64,000 bases of DNA from Telopea speciosissima (GCF_018873765.1 NC_057921.1:66515557-66579556), one strand, 5' to 3'. Numbered from the stretch's first letter, positions 38,401 to 50,511 are shown. Translations and numbers: made by a program. Notes: a model not told the origin generated them from the letters alone.

Positions 38401-41400
38401 AAGATCGCTGTCATGACTAGTGCATAATGTCAGCAGCAGAAAACGAAATTATGAAAAGATAGTAGTAGAGTATTGGGAAGTTAAAAGAAAAGTAGGAGAG
38501 GAAGAAGCCAAACGCAAAGAGAGAAGAAGAGCGAACCTAAAACTGTCAAACATCAACAGAAAGAGTAAAAAAGAAGATGGCTTGAAGACAAAGCAAAGGA
38601 AGAAATTCTTATTCTCGAGGTTGAACTGCGAATCCACTTTTGTGAAATTTGGAAAAACTAAGAAAGTGGCCTGGATTTTGATTTCGTTCGCTAGAAAATT
38701 CGTTGTTGAACGGTTGTAACGAATCCCCTGTTTCGTAGTTCCACTTCCCTTCATCTCCGTCTTCGTCTTCGTCTTCTTTTTTTTCCCACCTCTAAAGATT
38801 TAACAACTAGAGACCGTTATAAAATTGAAAAGAAGGCAACCTTACTTTAATTACGGTAATGTCCTTAAACTTAGGCTGTAATTACATATTTAACCTAATC
38901 AGTCGTACAGAGAGAGAGTACCATCGCGGTTGTTGACTTTTTACGGAGTGATCTCCTCAAACTTCGGCTTACGTCAACGCGGCTTCACGAAAGAAGACGC
39001 GTTCTCGATTTATTAGTGGGGATACCTTAGGTTTCTTGGTAGATTTAATGGTGGATACTTATGTGGACATAAATGCACTTAATATGACCCAAAACCAACC
39101 CAATTCAGATCGTCAACGGCGGCCTATGTGAAGCAGACTGGGCCGCTTGTGCAATGACCGTTTTACCTTCACTCGGGCAAGCCGTTTGGACAGGGGTAAG
39201 ATGGTCTTCGCGCATGCGGCTCAATCTGCACCGCTCAGGCCGCTACAGGCAGCGTGCCATAGAGGATCTGGATCCACCCCCCCTCCCTGCTCAAAAAACA
39301 AAGAACAAACTATGTACAGTATACACTGCCAGTGTGTGTGGTTTTTAATAGATAGATTTATCCCTGAATTGGATTATTAAACCGATACAAATTAGTTATG
39401 TATTGATATTGATGCGAATTGGCTGATATGTCCGATTTGATACCACTTCTTTGAACCAGGACTCAACATAGTTTTGAAAAATTGGGCCGATTTGGATCAA
39501 AATTAGATCTGACTCGATCGATTTCATTTCCTGTTGATTTGACATAGCCACTTCTTAATCCAAAACCTTAGAATCGATTTGAGGGTCGATTTTAGGGTTT
39601 ATGGGATCAATTCCGGTTCGATACCTTAGAGGGGATTTTTACCTTTCCATGGGGGTATTTTTCTCCCTTTTTAAAATATTTGCTTGATATGCAACCTTTG
39701 ACCTGATATGGATACGCACGCGAATTGAATTTGGACCGAAATCTTTTAATTTTTGCTGATTCCCAATCGATCTTGTTACCATTTCAACTTACTTAAACCT
39801 TGAGTAGGATTGGTTTGTTGTATGACCATTTGTTTCAGTTCAAAAACAATGTTTCAAAAATCGGGATCGGACCTGTTGAAATCGGCTTATCTTTATTAAA
39901 ATAGGTCATGACCGGTCCTAATTCTAGACATTCTGATCAGGTAAATTCTAGGGTTTCTCACACAATTTTTCAAGTCTTAGAGGCCGATTCTAAGGTTTAG
40001 ATTGATTCTATCTGATTCTGATTTTCATAACCCTTAGTTTAAAATATAAATAATAAAATAATAAATGAATAACCAATCATCGGCTCGTGTAGTGCTTGCA
40101 CCAGAACAGGACCCAATGGTAGGACCCAATGGCAGCATATGAAGGGGTATTAACATAGATGTTACTTTCTATTTCATTGGGAGGGGGGGGGGGGGGAGGT
40201 GGTACTTTCACATGTTCCTACATCTGGCCCAAGTGCCAAGCAATTAGGAAGGTGGATTAATTACACTTATTGCTACCTCGTAAATGGTTAGGAAAAAGAA
40301 CTTTACCTGATCGCATGACTAGCGTGGCTTATGTGCCTAGACACAATACCACCTGCCCCTTGGAAAGTACCGCTCTGCCTCTATGGAAAGGTGGAAATCT
40401 CATCCAAATCGATGCTTGCACGTGCACTCCCATTCATCGGCATGCACATGTAGGCTCTAGAGGCCCAAGCGGCGTTCTCTTACCCTTAATTCTTTAATCC
40501 CAAGTGGGATTATTACCAAAAAATTCCAAGTGGGACTAGGTAGGATCTTAGCCATACATGCCTAATGAGAGAAACCTAATCCGCTGCTGGTTGGCGGGAT
40601 ACAATCCAAAAATATAGATAGCTGTCAATGCTGGACAAGACATTTGGGTAATCTAATGTTATTAAATGTTACGAATCAATGATAATTTGCCTTTTGTGAT
40701 TTTTGCATGATTAATTTTACCCAAAAAATAAAGATTTTTGTATAATTAATGATGCAGCAGCTTCATTAGTCTCTTTTTTTTTTGGTAGAAGCTTCATTAG
40801 TCTCTAACCTTATAGATATGTTGTTTCTATCATTAAAAAAATATATATAATATCTTATAGATATGTTGTCCATGTCCCTATTTCTCATTCACCATTTATC
40901 CATATAGTAACCTCGATAATACACGTATGGGCCCTTCTTTATTGGCACGTATGTGCATGCGTTTATCTTTGGCTGTGTCTACAACTTTTTCTCTAGGGAT
41001 ATGGTTGTAATCCATCCCCTACTCTGGATGATCCAATCAATGGCATGTGAGACCAGGTCAATTTTCACTCATTCGTTTTGGATACCGTATATCCATACCT
41101 TGTGTTTATCATGCTCTCTATCTATCTTGTGTATTTTGTTTTCCTTTGTTTGACGTTGGACGCGCATGAATGAATAGCCTTCTTTTCTACAAAAATTTAA
41201 AAAAAAACAAAAAACAAAAAACCTCGATAATATTGGTTTAAGAGGTAGATATACAACTCAAGAAATCGGGATTGGACCACACCCACACAATGGATTCTGA
41301 TCCTCTACGGTCAGGCAGATAGCGGTCTTAGTGCGACCCACACCCAGAAGGGACGTGGACCCCACCTGGGTAGGGTGCTCGAGCAATGGATAGGACGGTC

Positions 41401-43330
41401 ATTTTGCCCCTATCTGTGTGTGGGCAACACCAAAGCCGCTACCTGCCCAGCCGTAGAGGATTAGAATCCACGCAAAAAACCCTCACCTATGTATTTTATA
41501 CATACGAAAGGACCAAGCCGGACTCAACCACTTAGACCGCCCCCACCCCACTCTAGACCTAAAAATGAAAAAATATCTCCTACGAAGGCTGCGATTCCCT
41601 GCTCAATACAGTTCCCTAGTGCCTTTAATAAGAAAGTGGGGTACCGAGTAAGAAAGTGGGGTATCCAGACAGAGAATAGGGTGGTCATTTCCACCTCTAT
41701 AAGAGGAATTGCAAGAACTATATACCGGGAGAGAATCGTCCCCTAAAAATCCCAGTCTTATCACATTAAAAAGGACTTCACGCCAAACTTGCACCCTTAT
41801 CACAGACATTATTGTGATACGGATGAATGCACAAATGTGTCCAATAAAATATCATCTTCCTTTATTCTTCTATCCCCCCAAAAAACATTCTTGTTCACGC
41901 ATAAGGGCATTTTTTATCAGTATAGTTAACAGAACGTAATGTACTAATCTCACTATTTCAAATATTTTGGACCGCTTTACTTTTTGACCGTTGAGACTCA
42001 CCTTTTGACGTTTATTGGTAAAAGCCAAAACCTTTTTTAACCCTTTCAAGGGATATCACAATCACCACCCAAAAAGCATATCAATTATCAAATACCTTCA
42101 AATTGTATGCTGAATCAGTTCATTACTTAAAAGAAGAGAGAGATAACCACAAACCATGCTTTAAGTTGGGATTTGTCATGATTTTTGTCATCCATATGTT
42201 TTAATCTTTATTTGATGTCAATGAGGTTTTATCGATCGATGATATTTTATTGTGTGCATCGTTTAAATTGCATCAGACATCGAAGAGGGTAGTTTCCTAT
42301 GTTCTAATCGAAAAACACACACCTCTTCAGTCCTTTTGGACAAGTTTTCAAGAGTGACCAATAGCAGAACTCAATCGCAACATCATTCTTATTCATTTGA
42401 ACTCATTCTTATGTTTACAGCAGTTGGCAAATTTTCATGATTTTCCATTCGAGTAGAAAACTCTCCTTTAATAATCGATTGCTTCATTTCAAATGTTAAG
42501 TCATTTAAGATAAATCATATATTCTCAAATTCATTGGTATTATTTCCAACATATACTTTAGTGCAATTCTATGTAGAATCTATTTATTAGCCTTACTGTC
42601 TTATCCCCAACCGTTGGGGTAAAAAATAGTTTACCTACTTAGTGGGTCTTTAATTACCTGTTTGTCCATCTCCTGATTGGGGAAAAGAATCCTGTGCAGT
42701 GCTCTAATCTGACGGTGCATTGTAGTGTGAGTCTGAGAGCTCAACACGTGGAAGAGTCGACATCCAACGATGCTGAACTCAATACATATCGGTATGGATA
42801 CTGACGGAAACCAATATCGATCCCGGTACAGAAACCAAGTCAGATATCTTCAATAATGGAGATTGTTGCCCAATCCACCACGTATGACCTTGGAATTGTT
42901 TACGCAAAGGTTTCAAAACACCGGATCCATCCTTATCGATTCTAATCCGAACTGGATCGGAATTGGCTCAAATTGATCTTAAAAAAAACCCCTAGAATCA
43001 GCTCTCATATCTGATTTTTCAATTCTAGGGTTTTGATATCAAATCGGTCAGAATCGAGATCAGTCATAGCTGATTCCCGATTCTTAAAACCATAGGACTC
43101 TAGAGTCTCTAGACTCTCATAGTGAAAGAGACATTTGGATAAGATTAACAGGCAATCACTCCATTACATTAGACATATAACAAACTGAGCTTAGCGGCCC
43201 TAATTTTGCTCTTAACTTACAAATTATGACAAAAATTTTGTAAGAGACTGAAATACCAAACCAACACAACAAAGTCCATCAAACCTTCTAAATTTTTTTA
43301 GATTATGAATTTACTCACCATATACTATCA
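38401..43330. other. Intergenic, mostly degenerate repeats
   Basis: Includes the ECA2 promoter side, then repeat-like sequence: a fold-back fragment with GAGGATCTGGATCC near 39260, ATCGG/CGATTC-type repeats (39400-40030 and 42900-43095), a G-run near 40183-40196 and the fold-back at 41291-41470. No gene is supported. Confidence 0.4.
41291..41470. repeat. Fold-back MITE-like repeat, ATCCTCTA family
   Basis: 180 bp with long inverted arms: the left begins TGGATTCTGATCCTCTACGG, the right on the minus strand begins TGGATTCTAATCCTCTACGG, and both continue through CAG.TAGCGG and CCCACAC.CAGA. No convincing TSD. Confidence 0.75.
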
Positions 43331-43807
43331 TCACTTCCTGCACTTCCGACGCGAATCACGAAAATACTTTTTAGGGTCTCTTGCAAAATCTTCCCTGGGT
43401 ATGATGAGGGGAGGCTGTCCAGGGGCTTTCATCATCTTCTTCTTCTTCTTCTTATCATTATCATCTTCCTCGGAGGCCGCAAGTAGACTGTACAAACCCC
43501 AACCCAGAAGAGCTGCTGTCCCAGCCACAGCAGCGACACCCTTGGCAACGCGCCACATACCACTTTCCTCCTCGGGTTGCAATGGATCAACAACCTCTTT
43601 GCCAGTCACAGCAGGGACACCCTTGCCAACGCGCCACATACCACTTTCCTTCTGGGGTTTCAGCAAATCCCCCTCTTTCACAGCCACAGCAGCCACACCG
43701 TTGGAAACGCGCCACATACCGCTTTCCTTCTGTGCTTGCAGTGAATAATCCTCCTCCTTGCTTCTTCCATTCTTGCCTGAATTCTTGCCTGAATCCTTGC
43801 CGTCCAT
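43331..43807 (-). CDS. Small single-pass membrane protein with triple MWRV repeat
   Basis: Not a named family that I can identify; function unknown. Starting at the ATG at 43807 gives 158 aa; the open frame reaches 43867 only via a TTG codon. A charged N-terminus leads into three repeats (26-27 aa spacing) beginning ESGMWRVSNGVAAV, ESGMWRVGKGVPAV and ESGMWRVAKGVAAV. The third runs into a hydrophobic segment AGTAALLGWGLYSLLAAS, then a lysine-rich stretch, KAPG, and the C-terminal DFARDPKKYFRDSRRK. The paralogue at 46837 has the same transmembrane and C-terminal parts but no extra repeats, so the first two repeats look like added copies. Single-pass topology is inferred from hydrophobicity. A TATATATA box lies about 100 bp upstream. 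Confidence 0.7.
   Translation of the reverse strand: MDGKDSGKNSGKNGRSKEEDYSLQAQKESGMWRVSNGVAAVAVKEGDLLKPQKESGMWRVGKGVPAVTGKEVVDPLQPEEESGMWRVAKGVAAVAGTAALLGWGLYSLLAASEEDDNDKKKKKKMMKAPGQPPLIIPREDFARDPKKYFRDSRRKCRK
43549..43719 (-). repeat. In-frame tandem repeats (81 and 78 bp) in the small membrane protein gene
   Basis: The plus-strand motif CGCGCCACATACC recurs at 43549, 43630 and 43708 (offsets 81 and 78), each followed by (A/G)CTTTCCT.CT. The offsets are multiples of three, so the frame is kept. Confidence 0.85.
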
Positions 43808-43903
43808 GACCTTGGTTTGTTTCTTCCCCTCCAAGTCTTCCTTCTTTAATTCCTTCCAACTATTCAAATGGTGTGTACTGGATTGCGGGGGTGGATGGAT
43901 GGT

Positions 43904-43911
43904 TATATATA
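43904..43911 (-). promoter_or_regulatory. TATA box of the 43.3-kb small membrane protein gene
   Basis: TATATATA about 100 bp upstream of the ATG at 43807. The paralogue has an equivalent tract at the same distance, with flanking AGTTGATTT.GGAGT shared between the copies. Confidence 0.55.
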
Positions 43912-44250
43912 GTTGATTTGGGAGTGCCTGGGGATTAAGGAACCTTTTTCCCTATTTCTCTTTTTTCTAAAGTTCTAATAAGATGGAAAGGACGAGAGAA
44001 AAGTGCTTATTAAGGAACCAGATCTTCTCCAGCGTGCATCTAACGGCTGGCAGTTCTTCGGGAAACAAGCCAAGTGTGTCCGTACAGATTGCTTTTTTTA
44101 CTTTTACTTTTCCTGTTTAGAGCCTTTGGGATAAATGAATCTTAAATTTTTTTGATTCAATAATGTGTAAGTTTGACATTGCTTAAGAATTAAGGTTTCT
44201 GAATGCCACCTAAGATTGGCAGGGAAGGTCAGTCACCTCTTATCTTTATC

Positions 44251-45670
44251 TGAAGGGTGTGTTTGCTTGCTTAGATCCACATATGGTAATTTCTTAGAAT
44301 CGTGATTTATGATTATTAAAACTGTTTGGTGGAAAATTATCACTTCAAGTATAATACATTTCAAGTACATGTGTATCGTCAGATGTACCTTTTTGATGCA
44401 CTTGAGGGTGTACTGTACTTGAGGGGATAAAGGTCCCTATTTAGTTATGTAATTCCATAAAATTAAAAAAATCATCTAATTCCATTTTTTGTATTGTAGT
44501 TGTTTCATTCCTGAGTTCACCTCTTACATATGGACCATCCAATTTATAGTACATTTAAATATCGTGATTCAACTTAAAAGCAACATTTTTAATAAATAAT
44601 ATTTTATTAAAAAATAAAATACTGATATTTAATTAAAATAAAACACCAATATTTAATTAAATAAAACATTGATAGTTAACAAAATAAAATCTTTTATTTT
44701 ATTAAATAAAATATCATTTTTTAGTGAAATATTATGCTTATATTTTTTTTTAAATAAAACACTAATAATCAATTAAATAAAAAACTAATATTTAATTAAA
44801 AAAAGTAATATTTAATATAAAAAAACTAAGATTTTATCAACTGATAGACTCCAGGTAACCAAACAAAATTTCAGATAAATTCAGGATGAATCCAATTGAC
44901 AAACTCAGGGTAACCAAACAGTTTTTCTAGAAGATTTACGTCACAAAATCATGATAACCAAACAGTTTATTTTCCAGAATAACGAATCCACAGATGATAA
45001 TTCTGTGGATAAATATACATAATCAATACAGGCTCCAACAGAATTACGCAACCAAACACACCCTAATAAGGGTGTCAATTTAAAACCACAATCCAAAACC
45101 GAGTGAAAAAAATCAAATCGAATTAAATTTGGCCCAAATTCGATTATGAACATGACATTTCAATTCAGTCCAACTTAGGAACCATCGGGTCAAACTGAAT
45201 TACTCACTTAGTTAAATCAAATGCTAGGTAGTCAGTTTAAGGGTTCAAAATGAGGATTTCTTGATAAAAGGGAAATTTTATTAGGGAACAATTAAAAGGG
45301 TAAAGCCGTAAAGGTTTGGCATGCTAGTGTTGTGCCCAACACTGTGTCTGTCTCTCTCCTACCCACAAGGAAAAATCCCCCTGCCCTTCCTATCGCAACC
45401 CCCCATTAGATGAGCCGTTAGCTCCAACAATGGGCCTAACCTCTGCCCCAATTAAAACGTAAAAAGAAGAGAAACTGATGCACAACTTTTCAACTTGAAA
45501 TCAAGTTCTTAGAGTTATCAAAATCCCAACTTTGAAACATTTTTCTTTTGGAAGTGTCTAAATGACATTCCTATAAAAGTGTATTTAGTTCTACAATGTA
45601 GTCATATTTAAACACAACTTTGTTTTTCGTAAGGTTTCGCTTCTCTTCACTTGCTTTTGAGTTTCACTTA
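44251..45670. other. Intergenic between the paired small genes
   Basis: AT-rich. A run at 44570-44830 has repeated AATTAAATAAAACA-type units. A GGGTGTCAA-type repeat fragment lies near 45065-45245. No gene. Confidence 0.35.
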
Positions 45671-45891
45671 GACTATGTTTGGTTGACAATAAATGGATAG
45701 AAAAGAAAATATTCAATTTTTTTTTGAATTTGAGGAGAGAGATAGACACATAAATCAATCATTGTGTCACCATGGCTTTTTGTCAGCATGACACAATAAT
45801 TGATTATGTGTCTATCTCTCTCCTCAAATACAAAAAAAAATTGAATTTTTACTTTTCTTTTCTATTCATTTCTTCTCACCCAAACATAGTC
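45671..45891. mobile_element. Tourist-like fold-back MITE
   Basis: 221 bp, nearly a full palindrome. The left end GACTATGTTTGGTTGACAAT and the right end, read on the minus strand, GACTATGTTTGGGTGAGAAG; both go on to GGATAG/GAATAG and GAGGAGAGAGATAGACACAT. It is flanked by TTA at 45668-45670 and 45892-45894, the PIF/Harbinger TSD size. Confidence 0.85.
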
Positions 45892-45894
45892 TTA

Positions 45895-46836
45895 GAGATG
45901 TTTGGTTGGATGTGAAATTGAAGTGAAAATCAAATAGAAACTTTTGCAACGATTACCAAGAACAAGTATGTGTATCTATTGAGAGTTATAGATTTAGAGC
46001 CACGCAACGGTTTGTTTAGGTCCTCGGTGCCTTCATATATTTGAGTTTTCTTTACCTAATTCTAGTTTCCATACAAAATAGGTCCAATATGGAACGAACA
46101 ATATACGATCCAATTTTTTCAAACCCTAATGGTTATGCAATGCACAATTCACCATCTCATAATGAACCAAGTCATAACATTCATTTAAAAAAAAAAAAAA
46201 GTCACTGTTTTAGATTTGCCCCTTGTTTCTTTCGCTCGGTCGATTGAAAAATCTGATGCCCCTTGCAAGATCATAGTATGAGCTATTTGTTGATTCTTTT
46301 GGTTCAGTTTTGATTTTCCAATATTCTTTGGGCTGTTGTTTTTGTTCTTATTGTACGTTTTTCTCTTTGTTGCTGGCAGGTTGCAAGAATGTTCCTGCTA
46401 TCTTGAGTTGATCGATTTTAAGAAAACCCTACAATCAGTCCTCAGATCTGAAAACCCAACGATTCTAAGGATTTGATCCCTTGCCCAAAATAAAAACCAG
46501 TCACAGACATGATTCACCGATCTGATTCCCAATTCTGAAAACTGTGGTTCACACTATTACAGCTAAAGAAACATTTGGACAAAACTAACAAGCAATCACT
46601 CCAGTACATTGGATATAACAAACTAAGCAAGATGTCCTAATTAATTTTGCTTTTAACGTACAAATTATGATATCAATTTAAACAACACCACCCCCCACTT
46701 AACACTAAAGAGACTGAAATACCAACACACCAAACTTTGTACGTACAGTTTTTATTTTGCAATTTTACTAATTAACCCATAATAGACATTACTATCATTA
46801 GCGATCGATAGATGATATATCGATCGGATGATGTGA
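45895..46836. other. Intergenic with repeat fragments
   Basis: Includes a stretch near 45960-46080 that resembles one at 58600-58690 (GTTTATTTAGGTC/CCTTCATATA). Also the 3' flank of the 46.8-kb gene, which matches the flank of the 43.3-kb gene from about 46566. No gene is seen. Confidence 0.4.
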
Positions 46837-47049
46837 TCACTTCTTCCCGCGCAGATCACGAAAATAGCCTTTAGGATCATCCTCAAAATCGCTCCTGCGG
46901 ATGCGGGAATCCCTTCCAGGGGCTTTCATCGTCTTCTCAGGCGCATCAACTAGAGCTGACAAACCCCAACTCAGAAGAGCTGCGGCCGTAGCCACTGTAG
47001 CGATAACTCCGCTCCAGTTGTTACCACCACCTGAATCGTTGCCGGCCAT
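46837..47049 (-). CDS. Small single-pass membrane protein, paralogue of the 43.3-kb gene
   Basis: 70 aa, start ATG at 47049, stop TGA at 46837. It opens MAGNDSGGGNNWSGVIATVA, continues into one hydrophobic segment ATAAALLSWGLSALVDA, then PEKTMKAPGRDSRIRRSDFE and DDPKGYFRDLRGKK. The frame extends upstream of the ATG without another conserved start. It matches the 43.3-kb protein in the membrane segment, the KAPG motif and the D..DP..YFRD tail, but has none of that protein's two extra MWRV repeats. It is presumably the ancestral form. Function is not known; the short N-terminus, single hydrophobic segment and basic tail would suit a small membrane-anchored protein. Confidence 0.7.
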   Translation of the reverse strand: MAGNDSGGGNNWSGVIATVATAAALLSWGLSALVDAPEKTMKAPGRDSRIRRSDFEDDPKGYFRDLRGKK

Positions 47050-47149
47050 AACTTTCGTATTCTCTTCCTTCAACCAAGCCTGCCTGCCTTTAATCCTTCC
47101 AACTCTAATTAATAAATGGTTTACTCGAATACTCGATGTGGCAATGGGA

Positions 47150-47162
47150 TTATATATATATA
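47150..47162 (-). promoter_or_regulatory. TATA-like AT tract of the 46.8-kb gene
   Basis: A TATATATATATA tract about 100 bp upstream of the ATG at 47049, in the same place relative to the gene as the TATA box of the paralogue. Confidence 0.5.
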
Positions 47163-47710
47163 GTTGATTTCGGAGTTCCTTGGGTGGGCAGTTCCTCTTA
47201 TAGGAGGGGTAAAATTGACAACTTCTCCCCTGCTCAAACACATTGCCCGGGTGGAGTGGGGTTATCGATTCTGCTCCTCGTATGAGAGGTACCTGCGCAC
47301 CTGACCGGACAGGGAACCTAAGAACAGAAAAATTCCTTCTTTTCGATCTTTTGCTTTATCCATCTTTATGTTATCTGTTTTTCTGTTGCCCCTTTTCTCT
47401 TTATTATTATTAAAGTTCCAATAGGATCGATAAGGCGGAAAAAAAAAAGGTATTTCTTGTTAAGCAGGTTACTTTTACTTTCCTTCTCCTATTACGCTTT
47501 TTTTATGCTTAGGCCTTTTAGGATAAAAGGACCTTAATAAATGTGTGAAGCCCTATCCATGTGTTCAAAGCTTTAAGGTTTGGATTCAAGAATGTATGGT
47601 TTGCCATTGCTTAAGAATTAAGGTTACCTAATGCATGCTAGTTAGCTCCGTAGATAAGGTCAATCAATTCTTATCCCATGGAATAGATTCAGTTTAAGGT
47701 CTATGTGGTC

Positions 47711-47899
47711 GGACCCTGATCCTCTATTGCCGAGCTACATGGTAGGATCCTACTGCCAAGACACAATAAGGCGGGGAATGACTGCTTTACCCCTGCTCGA
47801 GCACTTTGCCCGAGTGGGGGTAAGGCAATCATTTACCACATTGTTGTGTCTTGGCAGTAGAGTCCTGCCAGGCAGCTCGACAGTGGAGGATCCAAATTG
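47711..47899. mobile_element. MULE-like fold-back element (ATCCTCTA family)
   Basis: 189 bp with inverted arms: the left runs from GATCCTCTATTGCCGAGCTAC into CTACTGCCAAGACACAA; the right, on the minus strand, from GATCCTCCACTGTCGAGCTGC into the same CTACTGCCAAGACACAA. The identical 10-mer CTATGTGGTC flanks it at 47701-47710 and 47900-47909, a length compatible with Mutator-type TSDs. Confidence 0.75.
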
Positions 47900-47993
47900 C
47901 TATGTGGTCTATGTCTGATCAATCGTTCTTATTGATATTTGATATCAATACTTGGCAGGTAACTTATCGGTATAATGGTTTATGGTAAGGGTA

Positions 47994-50508
47994 TGTTATA
48001 CCCGCACCCCAGGAGTATAATTAATTATTAATTCTTCCCCGTGACGTGTAGTTATCACTGCCACATATGCCGGTGAGTTGTTCTCACTGGTGGTCAAACC
48101 CAGCTATATTGACCATAGTACGAGGTTGCCTATGGAAACTAGTCGGGACCATGGAGGTTGCCCCTTGACGTGTCGGGGGTAAGTAGTTGACCAAATTTTA
48201 TTGTGTGCTTACGCCCTCTCAAAGCCCTCGAAGTGTGGTCCAAAGGCCCCGACCTCTTATGGTGGGAACCACCTTCCTACTCGCATCGGATGCAAGGTTC
48301 TGGCTGCCTCCGACCCGCATCCAATGTCGCGACAAGGACTCTTGTCGGTGAGACCCTATGGCTAAGGTGCTATGGGTGTCCCGCCATGTTTGACCCTACC
48401 CAAATAGACCTTAGGTTACACTTATGAGGCCTTATCCAAACAGGCCATTAAAAGTGATTTTCTATATGAGAGAGAGGGGTAAGACTATTCCTTAGTCTTT
48501 CTTTTTCTTTTCTTTCCTAACCTAATCGTGAAAAGGGGGAGAGCTTTGAAGAGAGGAGGCGGCAAGGAGGAGAAGAAGGAGAAGGAAGGGAAGAAGAAGA
48601 AGGAAATGGCTGCTGGGTTTGGAGCTTTAAAGAGGGTACATCGTGTGTACCTCAAACCAGGTAAGCCAAGTGCCCTTTTCCCCCATTTTTCTCTCTTCCC
48701 CCTTGCTCGTTTGAGATTGGGTGGTTCGTTGGTTGCAGCCCCAAGATGGGGATTTCTTTTTGGAAACCCAAAGGGTTAGCTCGAGTCATGTGTAGTTTCC
48801 CTTGTAGGATGCTTTCCTATTTTCATTACAATCCTATAAATACCTCTATTTTGACCTCTTGCTGAATCTATTTGATTCTAAAGCTTCAACCACCAAAGAA
48901 AACCCCAAATCTGGATTTTTGAGCTTTTGATCCTTTAAACCCCCTTAAATCTTTGAATGTTGGGTGTTTCTAAGACCCAAATAGACTCCAAGACACCCCT
49001 CCCTTGTCCCTTGAGGCTTAGAGAACCAAATGGGACAACCCTGGGCTTTTAAAGACCTTGAAATCACACTTGGGTTGCATCGAAGGCAAGACTGCGTGAG
49101 TCCGATGTTTGCCTCCGATGTGGCCTGAGCCTGCAGGAAGGTCGGAGGCAAGGTCGGAGGCAAGCCTCGCCGAGTCCGACGTTGCCTCCGATGCGTTTTA
49201 AGGCTTATAACTTATGTAAACGGTGGGGTTTCTCTATGAGGCCTCCCCTACACTCTCTCACACTCTTATTCACTTCCATAGGCGCCAACATATGTGCAAT
49301 GGAGTGATTTTGAGCGGAATCGTTGCGCTTATACAAATTCCATTTGAAGTAATTGGTGAGTGGGTTTGGGTGACTGTTTGAGCTTGTTTACTATTGCTTA
49401 TTCATGCATTTATGAATTATATTGTGACATTATCATTCAAGCATGATTGCATATTTGCATTTATTCTTATTCGATGATGATGATTTGGATGATATGGATT
49501 TGTGTTGGGTTACTGTCTGGGAAGTGCACCGAACCCCGTGATACGTGGAATTGTATATTGCATCTCATTCTTGCTGATGCGCCGTGTTGTCTTGGTACCG
49601 GGTGTTAGATGGAATGGGACGTTGACACACCGGATGTACCTCTCAACACGATAGGATTCATGTAGTATATCGTGGTTAGGATCAGTTCCTATACTACGAC
49701 CCTTACCAACAGGGGTTTAGGTGTTGGGCAGCCAGAGCACTGCCGCATGTGGAGAGTTAGAGAGGCCAGGCCGGGGTAGTAATGGTTATCGGGTCCGCCT
49801 CGGGTGGTGATGACTACGACCGGCGCGGGCTCCATAATAATAATTGAGGTTGCATTGTGGTGAGAATGGAAGGATCCACAATGTCTTCCCGAGTTATTGC
49901 AGTACCATATACCCATTGACTTAGCATTGTGTGTTAGGTGGTAAATGAATTAATAATAACATGCACCATGGACTATTTGTGATTGTGTGATTGTGCATCC
50001 CCTTTTCTCTCTCACTAGCTCGTGGAGCTAACCCCGTGTACACATTCTTTTAGATTTTGATGCGAGATGATTCTGTGGAGCCAGAGACCGTGGATCGAGG
50101 ATCATGGCGATGGTTGCCCATGATGATTGTGCCTACGGCGTATTGATACTTGGGACTTGTTCCTTCTTTTGTTTTTTTGGGGCCACGTGCCTTATATAAA
50201 TATTTATTGTTATACTTGTTTTGGGATAGTTATGCTATGGTCATTCGGGATGTCCATCCAAACTATTTACGTATCACTTAGCCGTATGAACATGAGGTAA
50301 CTACTGTAAACGCTTCCGCTTATTTTATGATCGTTGGAAATGTAATATACCTTTGTCTTTCGCACTCGATATTATTGTATTGTAATATTGGTTTATGGAT
50401 CGTGAGTTACATCGCATCAAGATCCTGGCGGTGAGGTGGGATGACGCGTGTCACCCCAATCATACCCTGATATTGTATTTTATCCCTTGTCGGGATAGGG
50501 GTGTGACA
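47994..50508 (+). repeat. 5' LTR of the LARD-like element
   Basis: 2515 bp, TG...CA. Contains a TATA-like TATAAATA at 48835-48842 and a GGAGGCAA/TTGCCTCC hairpin cluster near 49075-49195. ORF-like stretches inside, such as 48528-48779, are just LTR sequence, since they recur in the other LTR. Confidence 0.9.
48835..48842 (+). promoter_or_regulatory. Putative LTR promoter TATA box (5' LTR)
   Basis: TATAAATA in the 5' LTR, about 840 bases in, conserved in the 3' LTR at 55578-55585. The position would fit a Pol II promoter at the U3/R border, but no start site is seen. Confidence 0.45.
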
Positions 50509-50511
50509 ACA

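Larger units (their letters stand above)
43100..44250. repeat. Duplicated unit, copy 1
   Basis: DNA around the 43.3-kb gene matches DNA around the 46.8-kb gene on both sides. Shared stretches include GCAATCACTCCA.TACATT.GA (3' side), TATATAGTTGATTT.GGAGT (promoter side) and CATTGCTTAAGAATTAAGG further upstream. Limits are approximate. Confidence 0.65.
46540..47680. repeat. Duplicated unit, copy 2
   Basis: Counterpart of 43100-44250, same orientation. It contains the 70-aa gene and matching flanks on both sides. Confidence 0.65.

Noticed and set aside
43549..43719. CRISPR array
   Set aside because: Three in-frame repeats in a coding sequence in a plant nuclear genome.
43808..43867. Upstream start for the triple-repeat membrane protein
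   Set aside because: The codon at 43867 is TTG. The ATG at 43807 aligns with the paralogue's start.
48528..48779. Lysine-rich ORF as a gene
   Set aside because: The same ORF recurs at 55271-55522 because both are LTR copies; no independent evidence for a protein.
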